Shown here: piece by piece, positions 18,018 through 26,521 of the stretch | Position numbering within the stretch: position 1 is the stretch's first letter | Layout: each line of letters begins with the position of its first letter | NCBI GenBank assembly: GCA_041688015.1 | Contig: JBDNIY010000008.1 | Coordinates: forward strand, 1-64,000 | Origin: Parvibaculum sp041688015 | GTDB taxonomy: Bacteria; Pseudomonadota; Alphaproteobacteria; Parvibaculales; Parvibaculaceae | Reading direction: 5' to 3' | Length of the DNA: 64,000 bases | The notes under the pieces: model-generated | Seen by the model: only the letters and a program-made list of their open reading frames with translations | The model's database searches: none | What the model was told of the DNA's origin: nothing | Translations under genes and position numbers: made by a program

Positions 18018-18776
18018 CTAGATTACCCCCCGTGACAGACCGTCAAGCACCAAACAAGTCAAGACGCCGGTCATATAGGCACCGGTATCAATTCCGATCC
18101 GGTTAGATTTGAATGTTGCCGATTCTGCGGGCGTATGACCATGGACAACCACCTTGCCAAACGAGGCTCTGGATTGCAGAAAATCATCCCTGATCCACAG
18201 AAGGTCGTCTTCAATTTGTCGCGCCAGCGAAACCCCCGGTCGCACGCCCGCATGCGCAAAAAAATAGTCGCCATATTCTGTGGACGATAAAAGCGTCTCA
18301 AGAAACTGACGATGATCAACCGGCAGAATATCAATCAACCTTTCGCGCTCCCGCTCAAAGTCGCCAGAATCATCAGACAACGTCAATTCATTGATCCCAT
18401 AGGAATGAAGTGTCTCGAGCCCGCCGTAATATTTCCAAGTCCGCCCGAATTGTGCGTCCCCCAAAAACTGCAGCATGGCCAGCTCATGGTTGCCCTTGAG
18501 AAACACCGTCTCAAAACCATCCAGCTTCAACGCTACCAGGCGATCGATAACCTGCTTTGATTGAAGGCCGCGATCTACATAGTCACCCAGAAAAACAATT
18601 ATCTTCCGCTTATCGGGATGGCGCTCACCATCCGCCGCAACATCCGCCATAAGCGGTGCAAGCAGATCGTCACGCCCATGAATGTCGCCAACGGCGTATA
18701 GGCGCATGCCCTCAGGCGTCCGTGGTTCCGGTTCCGCCCGAGCCTTAAGACGGTTCAAAAATCTACCGAAGACCAA
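18018..18776 (-). CDS. PPP-family metallophosphatase (serine/threonine phosphatase-like)
   Basis: A 252-residue cytoplasmic phosphatase with the three metal-binding signatures of the PPP family: GDIHGR near residue 32, GDYVDRG near 65 and GNHE near 95, plus HAGVRPG and HGHTPAE further on. It resembles bacterial PrpA/PrpE-type phosphatases and diadenosine tetraphosphatases; substrate is open. Its place beside the Wzc/Wza genes may be coincidental, although a phosphatase partner for a kinase would fit; Wzc partners are normally of another (low-molecular-weight) family. Confidence 0.85.
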   Translation of the reverse strand: MVFGRFLNRLKARAEPEPRTPEGMRLYAVGDIHGRDDLLAPLMADVAADGERHPDKRKIIVFLGDYVDRGLQSKQVIDRLVALKLDGFETVFLKGNHELAMLQFLGDAQFGRTWKYYGGLETLHSYGINELTLSDDSGDFERERERLIDILPVDHRQFLETLLSSTEYGDYFFAHAGVRPGVSLARQIEDDLLWIRDDFLQSRASFGKVVVHGHTPAESATFKSNRIGIDTGAYMTGVLTCLVLDGLSRGVI

Positions 18777-19129
18777 GTTGACCTCAAATTCGCTGAATGC
18801 CTCAAGCCAAAACGAAGCTTAGCTCGCTTTCAAGCACAGGTTAGAAAGTCGCCGATTCCGACGCCTTATCATTATTGTTGCCTAAACCCTCATTTGCAAT
18901 ACGCTTTTGCACCTTATTGGTGCAAATCAAGCGATCAATTAGCAATATGGCCCCCCGAATTGGCCCAAATTGGACGGCAAGCCAGACCGCCGTCATTTTC
19001 GCCGCTCTTGCCTTCCCATAAGGCCAGCACTAGACACTAGTTTGCGTATTGAAGCGCACAGCAACTGGCAAGCGCCGAGCAATCTGGCACGTTCGCCTGA
19101 TCTGTCTGCCCACGGAGGCTCCGACGAGA
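18777..19129. other. Divergent intergenic region, phosphatase / kdsD
   Basis: 353 bases separate the leftward phosphatase from rightward kdsD. I find no gene. It contains a perfect inverted repeat (listed next) and, just before kdsD, GGAGG at 19115-19119. Confidence 0.5.
18906..18926. promoter_or_regulatory. NtrC-like palindrome
   Basis: TTTGCACC and GGTGCAAA form a perfect 8-base inverted repeat around TTATT. The core TGCACC-N5-GGTGCA equals the known NtrC-binding consensus. I could not find a convincing sigma-54 promoter (GG-N10-GC) on either side, so regulation by NtrC is only a possibility. There is no T-run to make it a terminator. Confidence 0.35.
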
Positions 19130-20116
19130 GTGACAACAAAAGTGACGACACCAACTCCGGGCGATGAGATGGCCCTCACCTCGGCCCGCCGCACGCTCGC
19201 CCTCGAAATCGCAGGGCTTGACGCCTTGGCAAAGTCGCTCGCTTCGCCATTCGCAGACGCCGTAAACGTTATTTTCGCCGCAAAAGGCCGCGTGATCGTC
19301 ACTGGCATGGGTAAGAGCGGCCATGTGGCGCGCAAAATCGCGGCAACCATGGCCTCCACCGGAACGCCCGCACAATATGTCCATCCCGGTGAAGCGGCTC
19401 ATGGCGATCTCGGCATGATCACCAAAGACGATGTGATCCTCGCCCTATCATGGTCCGGCGAGGCCCCCGAGCTTCAAGCCATCATCACCTATGCCACCCG
19501 CTTTGCCATTCCGCTGATTTCCATGACATCGCGCCACGACAGCGCGTTAGGCGAAGCCGCGACGATCGCGCTCCTGCTGCCCAAGGTGGAAGAAGCCTGC
19601 GACGCGGTCGCGGCCCCCACCACCTCAACCACCATGCAGATGGCGCTTGGTGATGCCCTCGCCGTCGCTCTCATCGAGCGGCGCGGCTTCACGGCGTCCG
19701 ATTTTAAAATCTTCCATCCCGGCGGCAAACTCGGCGCAGCACTTCGTCACATCTCCGACATCATGCATAAGGGCGAGGAACTTCCGCTCACAACCGCTGA
19801 TACACCCATGTCGCAAGGCCTCATCATCATGTCGCGCAAGAGCCTCGGTTGCCTCGGCATCGTGGACGCAAAAGGCACATTCATCGGCCTTGTGACCGAC
19901 GGCGACCTCCGCCGCCACATGGGCCCTGATTTATTGCAGAAGACCGTCGGCGACATCATGAACTCAACGCCGAAATCGGTGCCCCCCACCATGCTCGTTT
20001 CCGAAGCGTTGAACTTTCTCAACGAAAAGAAGATCACAAGCATCTTCGTCCTCGAACAAGGTAAGCCGGTTGGCGTCGTGCATATTCATGACTTCCTGCG
20101 CGCCGGCGTCGCCTGA
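19130..20116 (+). CDS. kdsD: D-arabinose-5-phosphate isomerase
   Basis: Interconverts ribulose-5-phosphate and arabinose-5-phosphate, the first step of Kdo synthesis for LPS. The SIS domain covers GRVIVTGMGKSGHVARKIAATMAS and HPGEAAHGDLGMI, with SWSGEAPEL for phosphate binding. Two CBS domains follow (from about residue 205 and 270; SLGCLGIVDAKGTFIGLVTDGDL and KKITSIFVLEQGKPVGVVHIHDFL). I chose the GTG at 19130 because GGAGG lies 10 bases upstream; an ATG at 19169 is also possible. A terminator follows. Confidence 0.92.
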   Translation: MTTKVTTPTPGDEMALTSARRTLALEIAGLDALAKSLASPFADAVNVIFAAKGRVIVTGMGKSGHVARKIAATMASTGTPAQYVHPGEAAHGDLGMITKDDVILALSWSGEAPELQAIITYATRFAIPLISMTSRHDSALGEAATIALLLPKVEEACDAVAAPTTSTTMQMALGDALAVALIERRGFTASDFKIFHPGGKLGAALRHISDIMHKGEELPLTTADTPMSQGLIIMSRKSLGCLGIVDAKGTFIGLVTDGDLRRHMGPDLLQKTVGDIMNSTPKSVPPTMLVSEALNFLNEKKITSIFVLEQGKPVGVVHIHDFLRAGVA

Positions 20117-20138
20117 TCATTCAACGCCAAAACGAAAG

Positions 20139-20170
20139 ACGGGCGCCCTTCGTTCTGAAAGAGCGCCCGT
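20139..20170. terminator. Bidirectional terminator between kdsD and flavin monooxygenase
   Basis: ACGGGCGC and GCGCCCGT form a perfect 8-base stem with a 16-base loop between two convergent genes. T-runs are short, so efficiency is uncertain. Confidence 0.6.
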
Positions 20171-20197
20171 ACTTGATTACGTTCGAGTTCAAACCGC

Positions 20198-21706
20198 TCA
20201 GCTATAAACGAACTCCGACCCATTGAGATCAATCAACGGAATTTCTGTGCGTTCAGACCAATAATCCTGATTGTGCATCCATTCGGGCTTGTCGCCGCGC
20301 TTGGGCAGAAGATGCATTGAACGCATGAGATAGCCTGGATTGAAGTCCTCTGGATCGATCCAAGACAGCAAGGGCATGTTGTCGTCCTGCTCACGCAATT
20401 GGACACGCACTTGCTTGGCGTCTTTCTTCGTCATCTGCTTGAAGAGCCGCGCAACGAAGTCGCCCAGCAAATCAACACGCAGCGTCCAGCTGGCCCGGAA
20501 ATAGCCAAACACCCAAATGAGGTTCGGGACACCGGTAAACATCATGCCGCGATAGTTGACCGTGTCAGGCCATGAGACCGGCTTATCGTCAACGGTAAAG
20601 TCGATATCGCCCATTACGCAGAGATTAAACCCTGTTGCCGTCACAACAACGTCTGCCTTCAACACATCGCCTGACTTGAGTTTGATGCCACCTTCAACAA
20701 AGCAATCGATCTCATCGGTAACAACAGAGGCCTTGCCCGCCGCGATGCCTTGGAAGATGTCGCCATCGGGAACGAAAGCAATGCGCTGCCGCCATGGACG
20801 ATAGGTCGGTGTAAAATGCTTCTTGGCGATGTCTTCACCAACAAAGGCTGTGACACCAGCCAACAATTCCGTCGTCAGTTGCTCGGGCTCCTCAAAGGAA
20901 CGCCGCGTCAACTCGCCCGCATCATGCAGGATTTTTTTGCGTACGATCTCATGCACCAGCATCGGATCCAGATCAAGCGGGGCCAGCATGTCGGCCAGTT
21001 CATTGCGGTTCATGCCCGGAATGAAATAAGTCGGTGAACGCTGCAACATCGTCACGTGTTCAGCCTCGTCAGCGATGTTTGGGATCACCGTCGCCGCCGT
21101 TGCACCCGAACCAATGACAACGACGCGTTTGCCTTTAAGGTCCAGATCATTCGGCCAATGTTGCGGATGAATGATCGTCCCCTTGAAATCCTTCATGCCC
21201 TTCCACTCAGGCGTATAGCCCTTCTCATGGTTATAATAACCCTGACACATCCAAAGGAAGTTCGCGGTCATGGTGATCGTCTCACCCGACGCGCCCTTAG
21301 CAATCGTCAACGTCCAGAGATTTGTCTCGCTCGACCAGCTCGACGCCATCACCTTATGGCGATAGCGAATGTGCTGATCGATGCCGTTTTCTTCGATCAC
21401 TTCGCGCATATAGGACTTGATTTCGGCAGCGCTTGCAATCGGTGCGCCGACCCATGGCTTAAAGCGATAACCAAACGTGTAAAGATCACTATCAGAACGG
21501 ATACCGGGATATGTATGCGTGTGCCACGTACCGCCGAATGTCTCGAAGGCATCGAGCACAGCAAACGTTTTGTCCGGCGCTTGTGTCTTCAAATGATAGG
21601 CCGCGCCAACCCCGGAAATACCAGCTCCAATAACCAGTACATCGAAATGTTCAATCTTCTTTGCAGCCGCTGACGATGGCCGCTCAAGCGTATCTGTCCC
21701 TAACAT
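20198..21706 (-). CDS. Flavin-containing (Baeyer-Villiger-type) monooxygenase
   Basis: A 502-residue FAD/NADPH enzyme that would insert oxygen into a ketone or oxidise a heteroatom. The FAD Rossmann motif is VLVIGAGISGVGAAYHL (about residues 25-41). FGGTWHTHTYPGIRSDSDLY is the typical sequence after it. The Baeyer-Villiger fingerprint F-x-G-x-x-x-H-x-x-x-W-P is present as FKGTIIHPQHWP. The NADPH motif is VVVIGSGATAATVIP. Length and ordering match EthA-like monooxygenases. It is 153 bases downstream of the DprE2-like gene on the same strand but looks separately transcribed. Substrate unknown. Confidence 0.88.
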   Translation of the reverse strand: MLGTDTLERPSSAAAKKIEHFDVLVIGAGISGVGAAYHLKTQAPDKTFAVLDAFETFGGTWHTHTYPGIRSDSDLYTFGYRFKPWVGAPIASAAEIKSYMREVIEENGIDQHIRYRHKVMASSWSSETNLWTLTIAKGASGETITMTANFLWMCQGYYNHEKGYTPEWKGMKDFKGTIIHPQHWPNDLDLKGKRVVVIGSGATAATVIPNIADEAEHVTMLQRSPTYFIPGMNRNELADMLAPLDLDPMLVHEIVRKKILHDAGELTRRSFEEPEQLTTELLAGVTAFVGEDIAKKHFTPTYRPWRQRIAFVPDGDIFQGIAAGKASVVTDEIDCFVEGGIKLKSGDVLKADVVVTATGFNLCVMGDIDFTVDDKPVSWPDTVNYRGMMFTGVPNLIWVFGYFRASWTLRVDLLGDFVARLFKQMTKKDAKQVRVQLREQDDNMPLLSWIDPEDFNPGYLMRSMHLLPKRGDKPEWMHNQDYWSERTEIPLIDLNGSEFVYS

Positions 21707-21859
21707 ATCAGACCTTTTCTTTGAAACTGCTTTTTCAAGCGCAGTGAATGTCTATGGCGATGATCTTACACTGACAAAGCCAAAGATGATTTCAAAAAAA
21801 ATAGGGTGCGCTGTTATTGACCAACGCCGCCTTGAAACGATTCTAGGGTCTGTAAAAAA

Positions 21860-22594
21860 TCAGATGCGCCTGACGATGAATCCCGGCGCGTGTTTGATGA
21901 TCAACATGATGAGTTGCCACCAGCGCGGCGTATAAAGAACGCCGGTTTTGCCGGATTCGACGGCCCCAACAATGGCCCTACCAACATCGGCAGCCGACGC
22001 CCAGAGCGCGCCCTTCTTGAAGGCGGCGGTCATTTTGGTGTCCACAAAGCCGGGCTTCACAACCAGCACTTTGATACCTTTGGACGCGAGACTGAGCGCC
22101 ATGCCTTCGCCGAGCACGGATAAAAGCGCCTTGGATGCACCATAAACATAGTTAGACGGACGCCCGCGATCACCGGCCACAGAGGAGAGGATAACCAAAT
22201 GGCCGTGTCCCTGCTGGGTGAGATATCCAGCAATTTCGAGCATCAAAACAGCAGGAGAAACAGCGTTTACCTGCAAGGTTTCGAGCGCTTTCCTGCAAGA
22301 CGCTAAGCATGCTTCCTGATCAGGCAAAACACCATGCGCGATGAGCGCCACATCGATGCCGCCAAGCGCTATCCCCGCCTCACGACATAGCGCAGGCAGG
22401 TTCTCCACCTCACTCAAATCTGCAACACGCATTTGCACGGATGCAGCACCGCGCACTTTGAGGTCGGCACCGAGATCATCGAGCGCCACGGCGTTGCGAG
22501 CGACCAAAAAGAAACTTGCCCCCGCTTTTGCAAATTCGCGCGCGCTCGCCTCGGCGATACCCGACGTTGCCCCGAAGATGACAATACGCTGCAT
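21860..22594 (-). CDS. DprE2-like short-chain reductase
   Basis: A 244-residue SDR protein. The NAD(P) site is VIFGATSGIAEASAREFAKAG, and the catalytic Ser-Tyr-Lys triad is seen in LSSVAGDRGRPSNYVYGASKA. A C-terminal basic, hydrophobic helix (TPRWWQLIMLIIKHAPGFI) is typical of DprE2 and suggests membrane association. DprE2 reduces the 2-keto polyprenyl-phosphate intermediate made by DprE1 to the arabinose product. It starts two bases after the DprE1-like gene, the order found in mycobacteria, which makes the assignment much stronger than SDR homology alone. Confidence 0.83.
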   Translation of the reverse strand: MQRIVIFGATSGIAEASAREFAKAGASFFLVARNAVALDDLGADLKVRGAASVQMRVADLSEVENLPALCREAGIALGGIDVALIAHGVLPDQEACLASCRKALETLQVNAVSPAVLMLEIAGYLTQQGHGHLVILSSVAGDRGRPSNYVYGASKALLSVLGEGMALSLASKGIKVLVVKPGFVDTKMTAAFKKGALWASAADVGRAIVGAVESGKTGVLYTPRWWQLIMLIIKHAPGFIVRRI

Positions 22595-22596
22595 AA

Positions 22597-23934
22597 CTAT
22601 TTCCTCATGACACGGCGCTCAAATGCCGAGCTAAAACGCGGATCGATAAAAGGCAGGAACTCGGAAAGGCGGGGATAACCACGCTGAAACGTCTCGCCCG
22701 ACATGCGCGCATCTTTAGCGGGGTAAATACGCCCGCCTGCCTCAACAACAATGGCGTCAAGCCGGTCAAGCAGCGCAAAGGTGGAGAGCCCCCGGATCGG
22801 AAAATCAAGCGCCAGCGTCGCCCCTTCCATGGGGAAGGACAAAAGCCCCGGCGAAGCCCGCGCCCCGAACGTCTTGAAGACGACCAGAAACGAGCCCTGC
22901 CCTGACCGGCTAATTTCGGCAAGCAACGCGCGCGACACGGCTTGCTGATCGGCGCGCGGCACCACGCATTGATATTGTAACAGCCCCTTGGGGCCATAGA
23001 TGCGGTTCCAGTTGGCAATCGCATCCAACGGATAATGAAACGAATTGTAATGCCAGAGCCGTGCCACATCAGATGTATACTGACGATGATAATAAGCCCA
23101 GTTAAACGGCTTCAGCGTCAACTGATTGACGAGCGAGAGCGGCGGCATGATCGGTACGGTGAGCGGTAAGTGGCGCCCCGCCTTGGCGCCGGCGGCAGCG
23201 ACTTCATCTGCCGTTGCCTGATTGGCGCACATGAAGATGCCGCGCCCCAGCGCATCACCAGCGCTTAAACAATCGATCCATGAGACGGTATATTCATGCG
23301 AACCGACGAAGGTCTCGCTCAGCGAGAAGAATTCATCGAGATTGCCGAACTTGATGGAACGGCCCGACAGAAACGCGCTGGCCACGCGCTTCAACTGGAT
23401 GGTGGCGCTTGTGACCAACCCTGTAAGCCCCAGCCCGCCAATGGTGGCCGCAAAAACTTCAGCGTTTTCGCTCGGCGAACAGAGCCGCCGCGCGCCATCA
23501 GACGTCAGAAGCTCAAACGAGATCACATGCGCGCCCAGCGTGCCTTCGCGGTGATGGTTTTTGCCATGCACATCATTGGCGATGGCCCCACCGAGGCTGA
23601 CGAATTTGGTGCCCGGCGTCACCGGCAGAAACCAACCGCGCGGCAAGGCGAGATCAATAATGGCGGCAAGCGTCACACCGGCCTCGCAGGTGAGCACACC
23701 GGTTGCGTCATCAAAATAGATGAATCGATCAAGTGCCTGCGTCCCTAGCAATAGTCCACCTGTGTTGAGGCAACTGTCGCCATAGCTGCGGCCCTGCCCG
23801 TAAGGCAATACGCTCTCGTCGCCCTCAAGGGGCAGCGGCGCGTGACGGTCGCGTAAGAGCGTAAGCCTTTGGCTTTCGGCTGGATAATTGCCCCAGCTTG
23901 CTCGTGCGATGTCGGTCTCGACGCGCATGGTCAC
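22597..23934 (-). CDS. DprE1-like FAD-dependent oxidase (polyprenyl-phosphoribose 2'-oxidase)
   Basis: A 445-residue member of the vanillyl-alcohol-oxidase FAD family. The PP-loop YGQGRSYGDSCLN (about 45-57) and the DprE1 hallmark DVHGKNHHREGTLGAHV (121-137) are both present. The C-terminal part keeps SFLVVFKTFG, LALDFPIRG and GRIYPAKDAR, matching DprE1 in order. It would oxidise the 2'-hydroxyl of polyprenyl-phospho-ribose. Ala375 sits where I place Cys387 of the M. tuberculosis enzyme, and Lys407 corresponds to the essential Lys418. It starts at a GTG overlapping the stop of the HAD-UbiA gene (GTGA). Confidence 0.87.
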   Translation of the reverse strand: MTMRVETDIARASWGNYPAESQRLTLLRDRHAPLPLEGDESVLPYGQGRSYGDSCLNTGGLLLGTQALDRFIYFDDATGVLTCEAGVTLAAIIDLALPRGWFLPVTPGTKFVSLGGAIANDVHGKNHHREGTLGAHVISFELLTSDGARRLCSPSENAEVFAATIGGLGLTGLVTSATIQLKRVASAFLSGRSIKFGNLDEFFSLSETFVGSHEYTVSWIDCLSAGDALGRGIFMCANQATADEVAAAGAKAGRHLPLTVPIMPPLSLVNQLTLKPFNWAYYHRQYTSDVARLWHYNSFHYPLDAIANWNRIYGPKGLLQYQCVVPRADQQAVSRALLAEISRSGQGSFLVVFKTFGARASPGLLSFPMEGATLALDFPIRGLSTFALLDRLDAIVVEAGGRIYPAKDARMSGETFQRGYPRLSEFLPFIDPRFSSAFERRVMRK

Positions 23935-25403
23935 AGCGCCGCAAATTCGAGCACGAGCACGGCGAGCAACCCGACGATGCGACTTGGCGCATCCTTCATG
24001 GCAAAGACAATTGGATCATCATGCATTTCACCGCGATGGGTGATGAGCCAGACGCGGCTGATCCAGAACAACACCAGCGGCGAAAACAGCCAGAGCAATT
24101 CATGGTTCACATAGAGAGCGCGGCTTTCGGGTGCGCTGACATAGAGCGACAGCACGACGACGCTGGCATAGCCCGCCGCGACACCGAGAATTTCGAGCAT
24201 ACCGAGATCGCCGATCTGGTAGCCACGCCCGGCCACATCCTTGACGCCGTGCTCGCGCACCGAATGAAGCTCGGCCACACGCTTGACGATAGCCAGACTC
24301 AAGAAGATGAAAATCGAAAAGCCTAACAGCCACGGCGACAAGGCAACCGAGGCGGCCACAGCACCGGCGATAATGCGCAATGTGTAAAGCGAGGCGAGTG
24401 TAAACACATCGACCAGCGGCCGCCGCTTTAAATCAAATGAATAGGCCAGCGTCAGCGCATAATAACTAGCGAGCACCAAAGCGAAGGCGGGGCTGGCATA
24501 AAGCGCCAAGCCAAACCCGGCGGTAACCAGAAAAGGCCAAACGGCAAGCCCCTGCACCAACGCCAGATCGCCCGCCGCGAAGGGCCGAAACTTCTTGCGC
24601 GGATGTTGGCGGTCGGCGGCAAGGTCGAGCAAATCGTTCAAAATATAAACGCTGGAGGCGCAGATATTGAACGCCATGAAAGCCATGACAAGCATCGAGA
24701 GCCGCCCAAGATCGAACATCTGATGCGCCAAGACGATGGGCACGAACATCAAAAGGTTCTTTACCCATTGATGCAGACGCAACGCACGGAGCCAGAGCTT
24801 GAAGCGTGATCCGCGCTCGCCCGAAAAAACCCGCGCGAACGTCATCTGCTGGCCGAGCGCTTCTGCCTGACGCGGCGAATGTACGACGAGCAACGCCTCA
24901 CGCGCGACCTGCCAGACGGCAACGTCAACCGAGCTATCGCCGATATAATCGAACTCGCCATAAGCTTTGACGAGCGCTTCGGCCTTGGCTTCACCGATCG
25001 TGTTGTTTGTGCCATCGCTGCCGACGGTCGCGTCAAAAAACCCAAGATGGGCGGCCACCGCATCAACCACGGCGAGATTGGCCCCCGACGCCAAGACAAG
25101 ACGCCGCCCGCGCGCATGCTCGCCACGCAGCCAGCTCACAAGATTATCGCGATAAGGAAGCGCCGAGGCATCAAACGTGACGCGCCGCGCGATCTGGGCT
25201 TTGACATGCGCTTTGCCGCGCAGCCACCAGAGAGGCAGGAGCAGAAGGGTAAGGGGGTGCTGCTTGATCAGCAGCAGTAACGTCTCATAGAGCGTATCGC
25301 TGCGGATCAGCGTGCCGTCGAGATCGACGCACAGAGGCACCATCAGCGCCGCGTCCTGCGCCGCACCGCCTTCACCCTCCCGAATGGACATGCCGATATT
25401 CAA
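23931..25403 (-). CDS. HAD phosphatase-UbiA prenyltransferase fusion (polyprenyl phosphoribosyl transferase)
   Basis: Two domains in 490 residues. The N-terminal HAD phosphatase has VDLDGTLI (D27, D29), ASGAN and GDSSVD (D156, D160). The C-terminal UbiA domain has eight or nine membrane helices with NDLLDLAADRQHP (N256, D257, D260, D264) and YSFDLKRRPLVDV as the second polar loop. The UbiA half resembles 5-phosphoribosyl-1-diphosphate:decaprenyl-phosphate phosphoribosyltransferase (Rv3806c type). The HAD half could remove the 5-phosphate of the product, the step done by a separate phosphatase in mycobacteria; this division is inference. It is the first gene of the operon with DprE1- and DprE2-like genes. 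Confidence 0.85.
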   Translation of the reverse strand: MNIGMSIREGEGGAAQDAALMVPLCVDLDGTLIRSDTLYETLLLLIKQHPLTLLLLPLWWLRGKAHVKAQIARRVTFDASALPYRDNLVSWLRGEHARGRRLVLASGANLAVVDAVAAHLGFFDATVGSDGTNNTIGEAKAEALVKAYGEFDYIGDSSVDVAVWQVAREALLVVHSPRQAEALGQQMTFARVFSGERGSRFKLWLRALRLHQWVKNLLMFVPIVLAHQMFDLGRLSMLVMAFMAFNICASSVYILNDLLDLAADRQHPRKKFRPFAAGDLALVQGLAVWPFLVTAGFGLALYASPAFALVLASYYALTLAYSFDLKRRPLVDVFTLASLYTLRIIAGAVAASVALSPWLLGFSIFIFLSLAIVKRVAELHSVREHGVKDVAGRGYQIGDLGMLEILGVAAGYASVVVLSLYVSAPESRALYVNHELLWLFSPLVLFWISRVWLITHRGEMHDDPIVFAMKDAPSRIVGLLAVLVLEFAAL

Positions 25404-25720
25404 ACGCCCGCTCCTTGCAAACCAACAAGGCCGAGTTTAGGGCAGAAAGGATCATCAAGAGTGAACGCGGGAGAAAAATGACGGCGATGGGAACGGGATT
25501 TTCGGGCTTGAACGATTTGGTGTTTCAAATTGGAACAGGTATGGGCGATTAAATCGAGCGCTTCATATGCTCCATCATTGTAACCGCAATTTATACGGTA
25601 ACCGCAGCTAGGATCTTCTTGACCCATTGCAGGTAGGCAGCAACAGCATGATCATTAGTCCCGCGCTCAATACATCAGTATTGTATAATATTCCGATCAG
25701 AGGCTGGTAGGTTTTTGCTG
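25404..25720. other. AT-rich divergent intergenic region
   Basis: 317 bases between the leftward arabinose operon and the rightward protease gene, noticeably AT-rich on its right half. GTAACCGC occurs twice at 17-base spacing near 25580-25605. The right end holds a palindrome adjoining a -10 box (listed next). I see no gene. Confidence 0.5.
25668..25689 (+). promoter_or_regulatory. Operator-like palindrome abutting a -10 box
   Basis: CAATAC-ATCA-GTATTG is a perfect 6-base inverted repeat at 25668-25683, immediately followed by TATAAT at 25684-25689, 31 bases before the protease ATG. No good -35 is visible. A repressor bound at the palindrome would block this promoter. Confidence 0.4.
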
Positions 25721-26521
25721 ATGAATGATTTGAACAGGCTCTTAGGCAGGCGCGCTGAACTCGAGACGATACGCGGACAAAGTGTATCGACCAGCATCAA
25801 GGTCCACGATCTATTCGTGCCAGCAAGTGAACTTCAATCCCGCCTCAACAAGTTCAGCCAAAACCTAGTGCTGTTCACGCACGTCGAGCAGTACGAGGTT
25901 CAGCTGATTGGATCGGCGACAGGCTTATTCTATTACGGCACCAAATTCATTGTTTGCACTGGTCATCAGATGAAAGATGTTTCGCGACAGGATGTCGGAA
26001 TCATTATGCCAAATAAGAACCAGTACATCAGCTCGGCGGGATACACGCAATTTCTCACCCACGACTCCCCACAGCAAAGCGATGCCGGGGATCTTTGTGC
26101 ATTCGATTTCACGCCGCAGACAGCTTCCAACCAAGACCTCGGCGGGCGTTTCTTCCGGCTAGGTTCAGACGATTTCCTCAGCGACGAAGATGAAGATAAT
26201 GTGGTCACATATTTGGCCTATGGCTTCCCATTCGTCGACCAGAAATACAACATTATGGACGAAAACCACGTTGGCCTCGTCGTCCGGTCAATTACTTGCG
26301 AGCCCGACAGTCAACCTTCAGACATCGCCTTGGGGCGATGCAGAGCGTTGTCGCCCATGGACTTTAATCCTAACGGCCTCTCAGGTGGACCAGTCTTTGC
26401 GACTGTGCTGCAGGGCCTCGAACTAGTCCTAAAGTTCGCCGGGGTCATCAATCGATCCAGCAATGGAAGAATACACTTTATTAAGGGCAAAGCAATCCAA
26501 CCCCTCAGCGAAACAGCATGA
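25721..26521 (+). CDS. Trypsin-like (S1-fold) protease, cytoplasmic, orphan
   Basis: A 266-residue protein with no signal peptide. From the ATG at 25721, His82 (KFIVCTGHQM), Asp124 (AGDLCAFDF) and Ser221 (NGLSGGPVF) have the order and setting of a chymotrypsin-fold catalytic triad; G-x-S-G-G-P is the usual nucleophile motif. The first 65 residues have no recognised domain. No PDZ domain or membrane anchor follows. The gene stands alone, AT-rich, with its own operator-like promoter, and its 3' end overlaps the convergent stress-protein gene by 17 bases. Standalone cytoplasmic proteases of this kind are often carried on accessory DNA; target unknown. Confidence 0.65.
   Translation: MNDLNRLLGRRAELETIRGQSVSTSIKVHDLFVPASELQSRLNKFSQNLVLFTHVEQYEVQLIGSATGLFYYGTKFIVCTGHQMKDVSRQDVGIIMPNKNQYISSAGYTQFLTHDSPQQSDAGDLCAFDFTPQTASNQDLGGRFFRLGSDDFLSDEDEDNVVTYLAYGFPFVDQKYNIMDENHVGLVVRSITCEPDSQPSDIALGRCRALSPMDFNPNGLSGGPVFATVLQGLELVLKFAGVINRSSNGRIHFIKGKAIQPLSETA

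Noticed and set aside
19130..20116. KdsD as arabinose source for the DprE-type operon
   Set aside because: The DprE route makes arabinose by epimerising lipid-linked ribose, so free arabinose-5-phosphate is not needed; KdsD is explained by Kdo synthesis.
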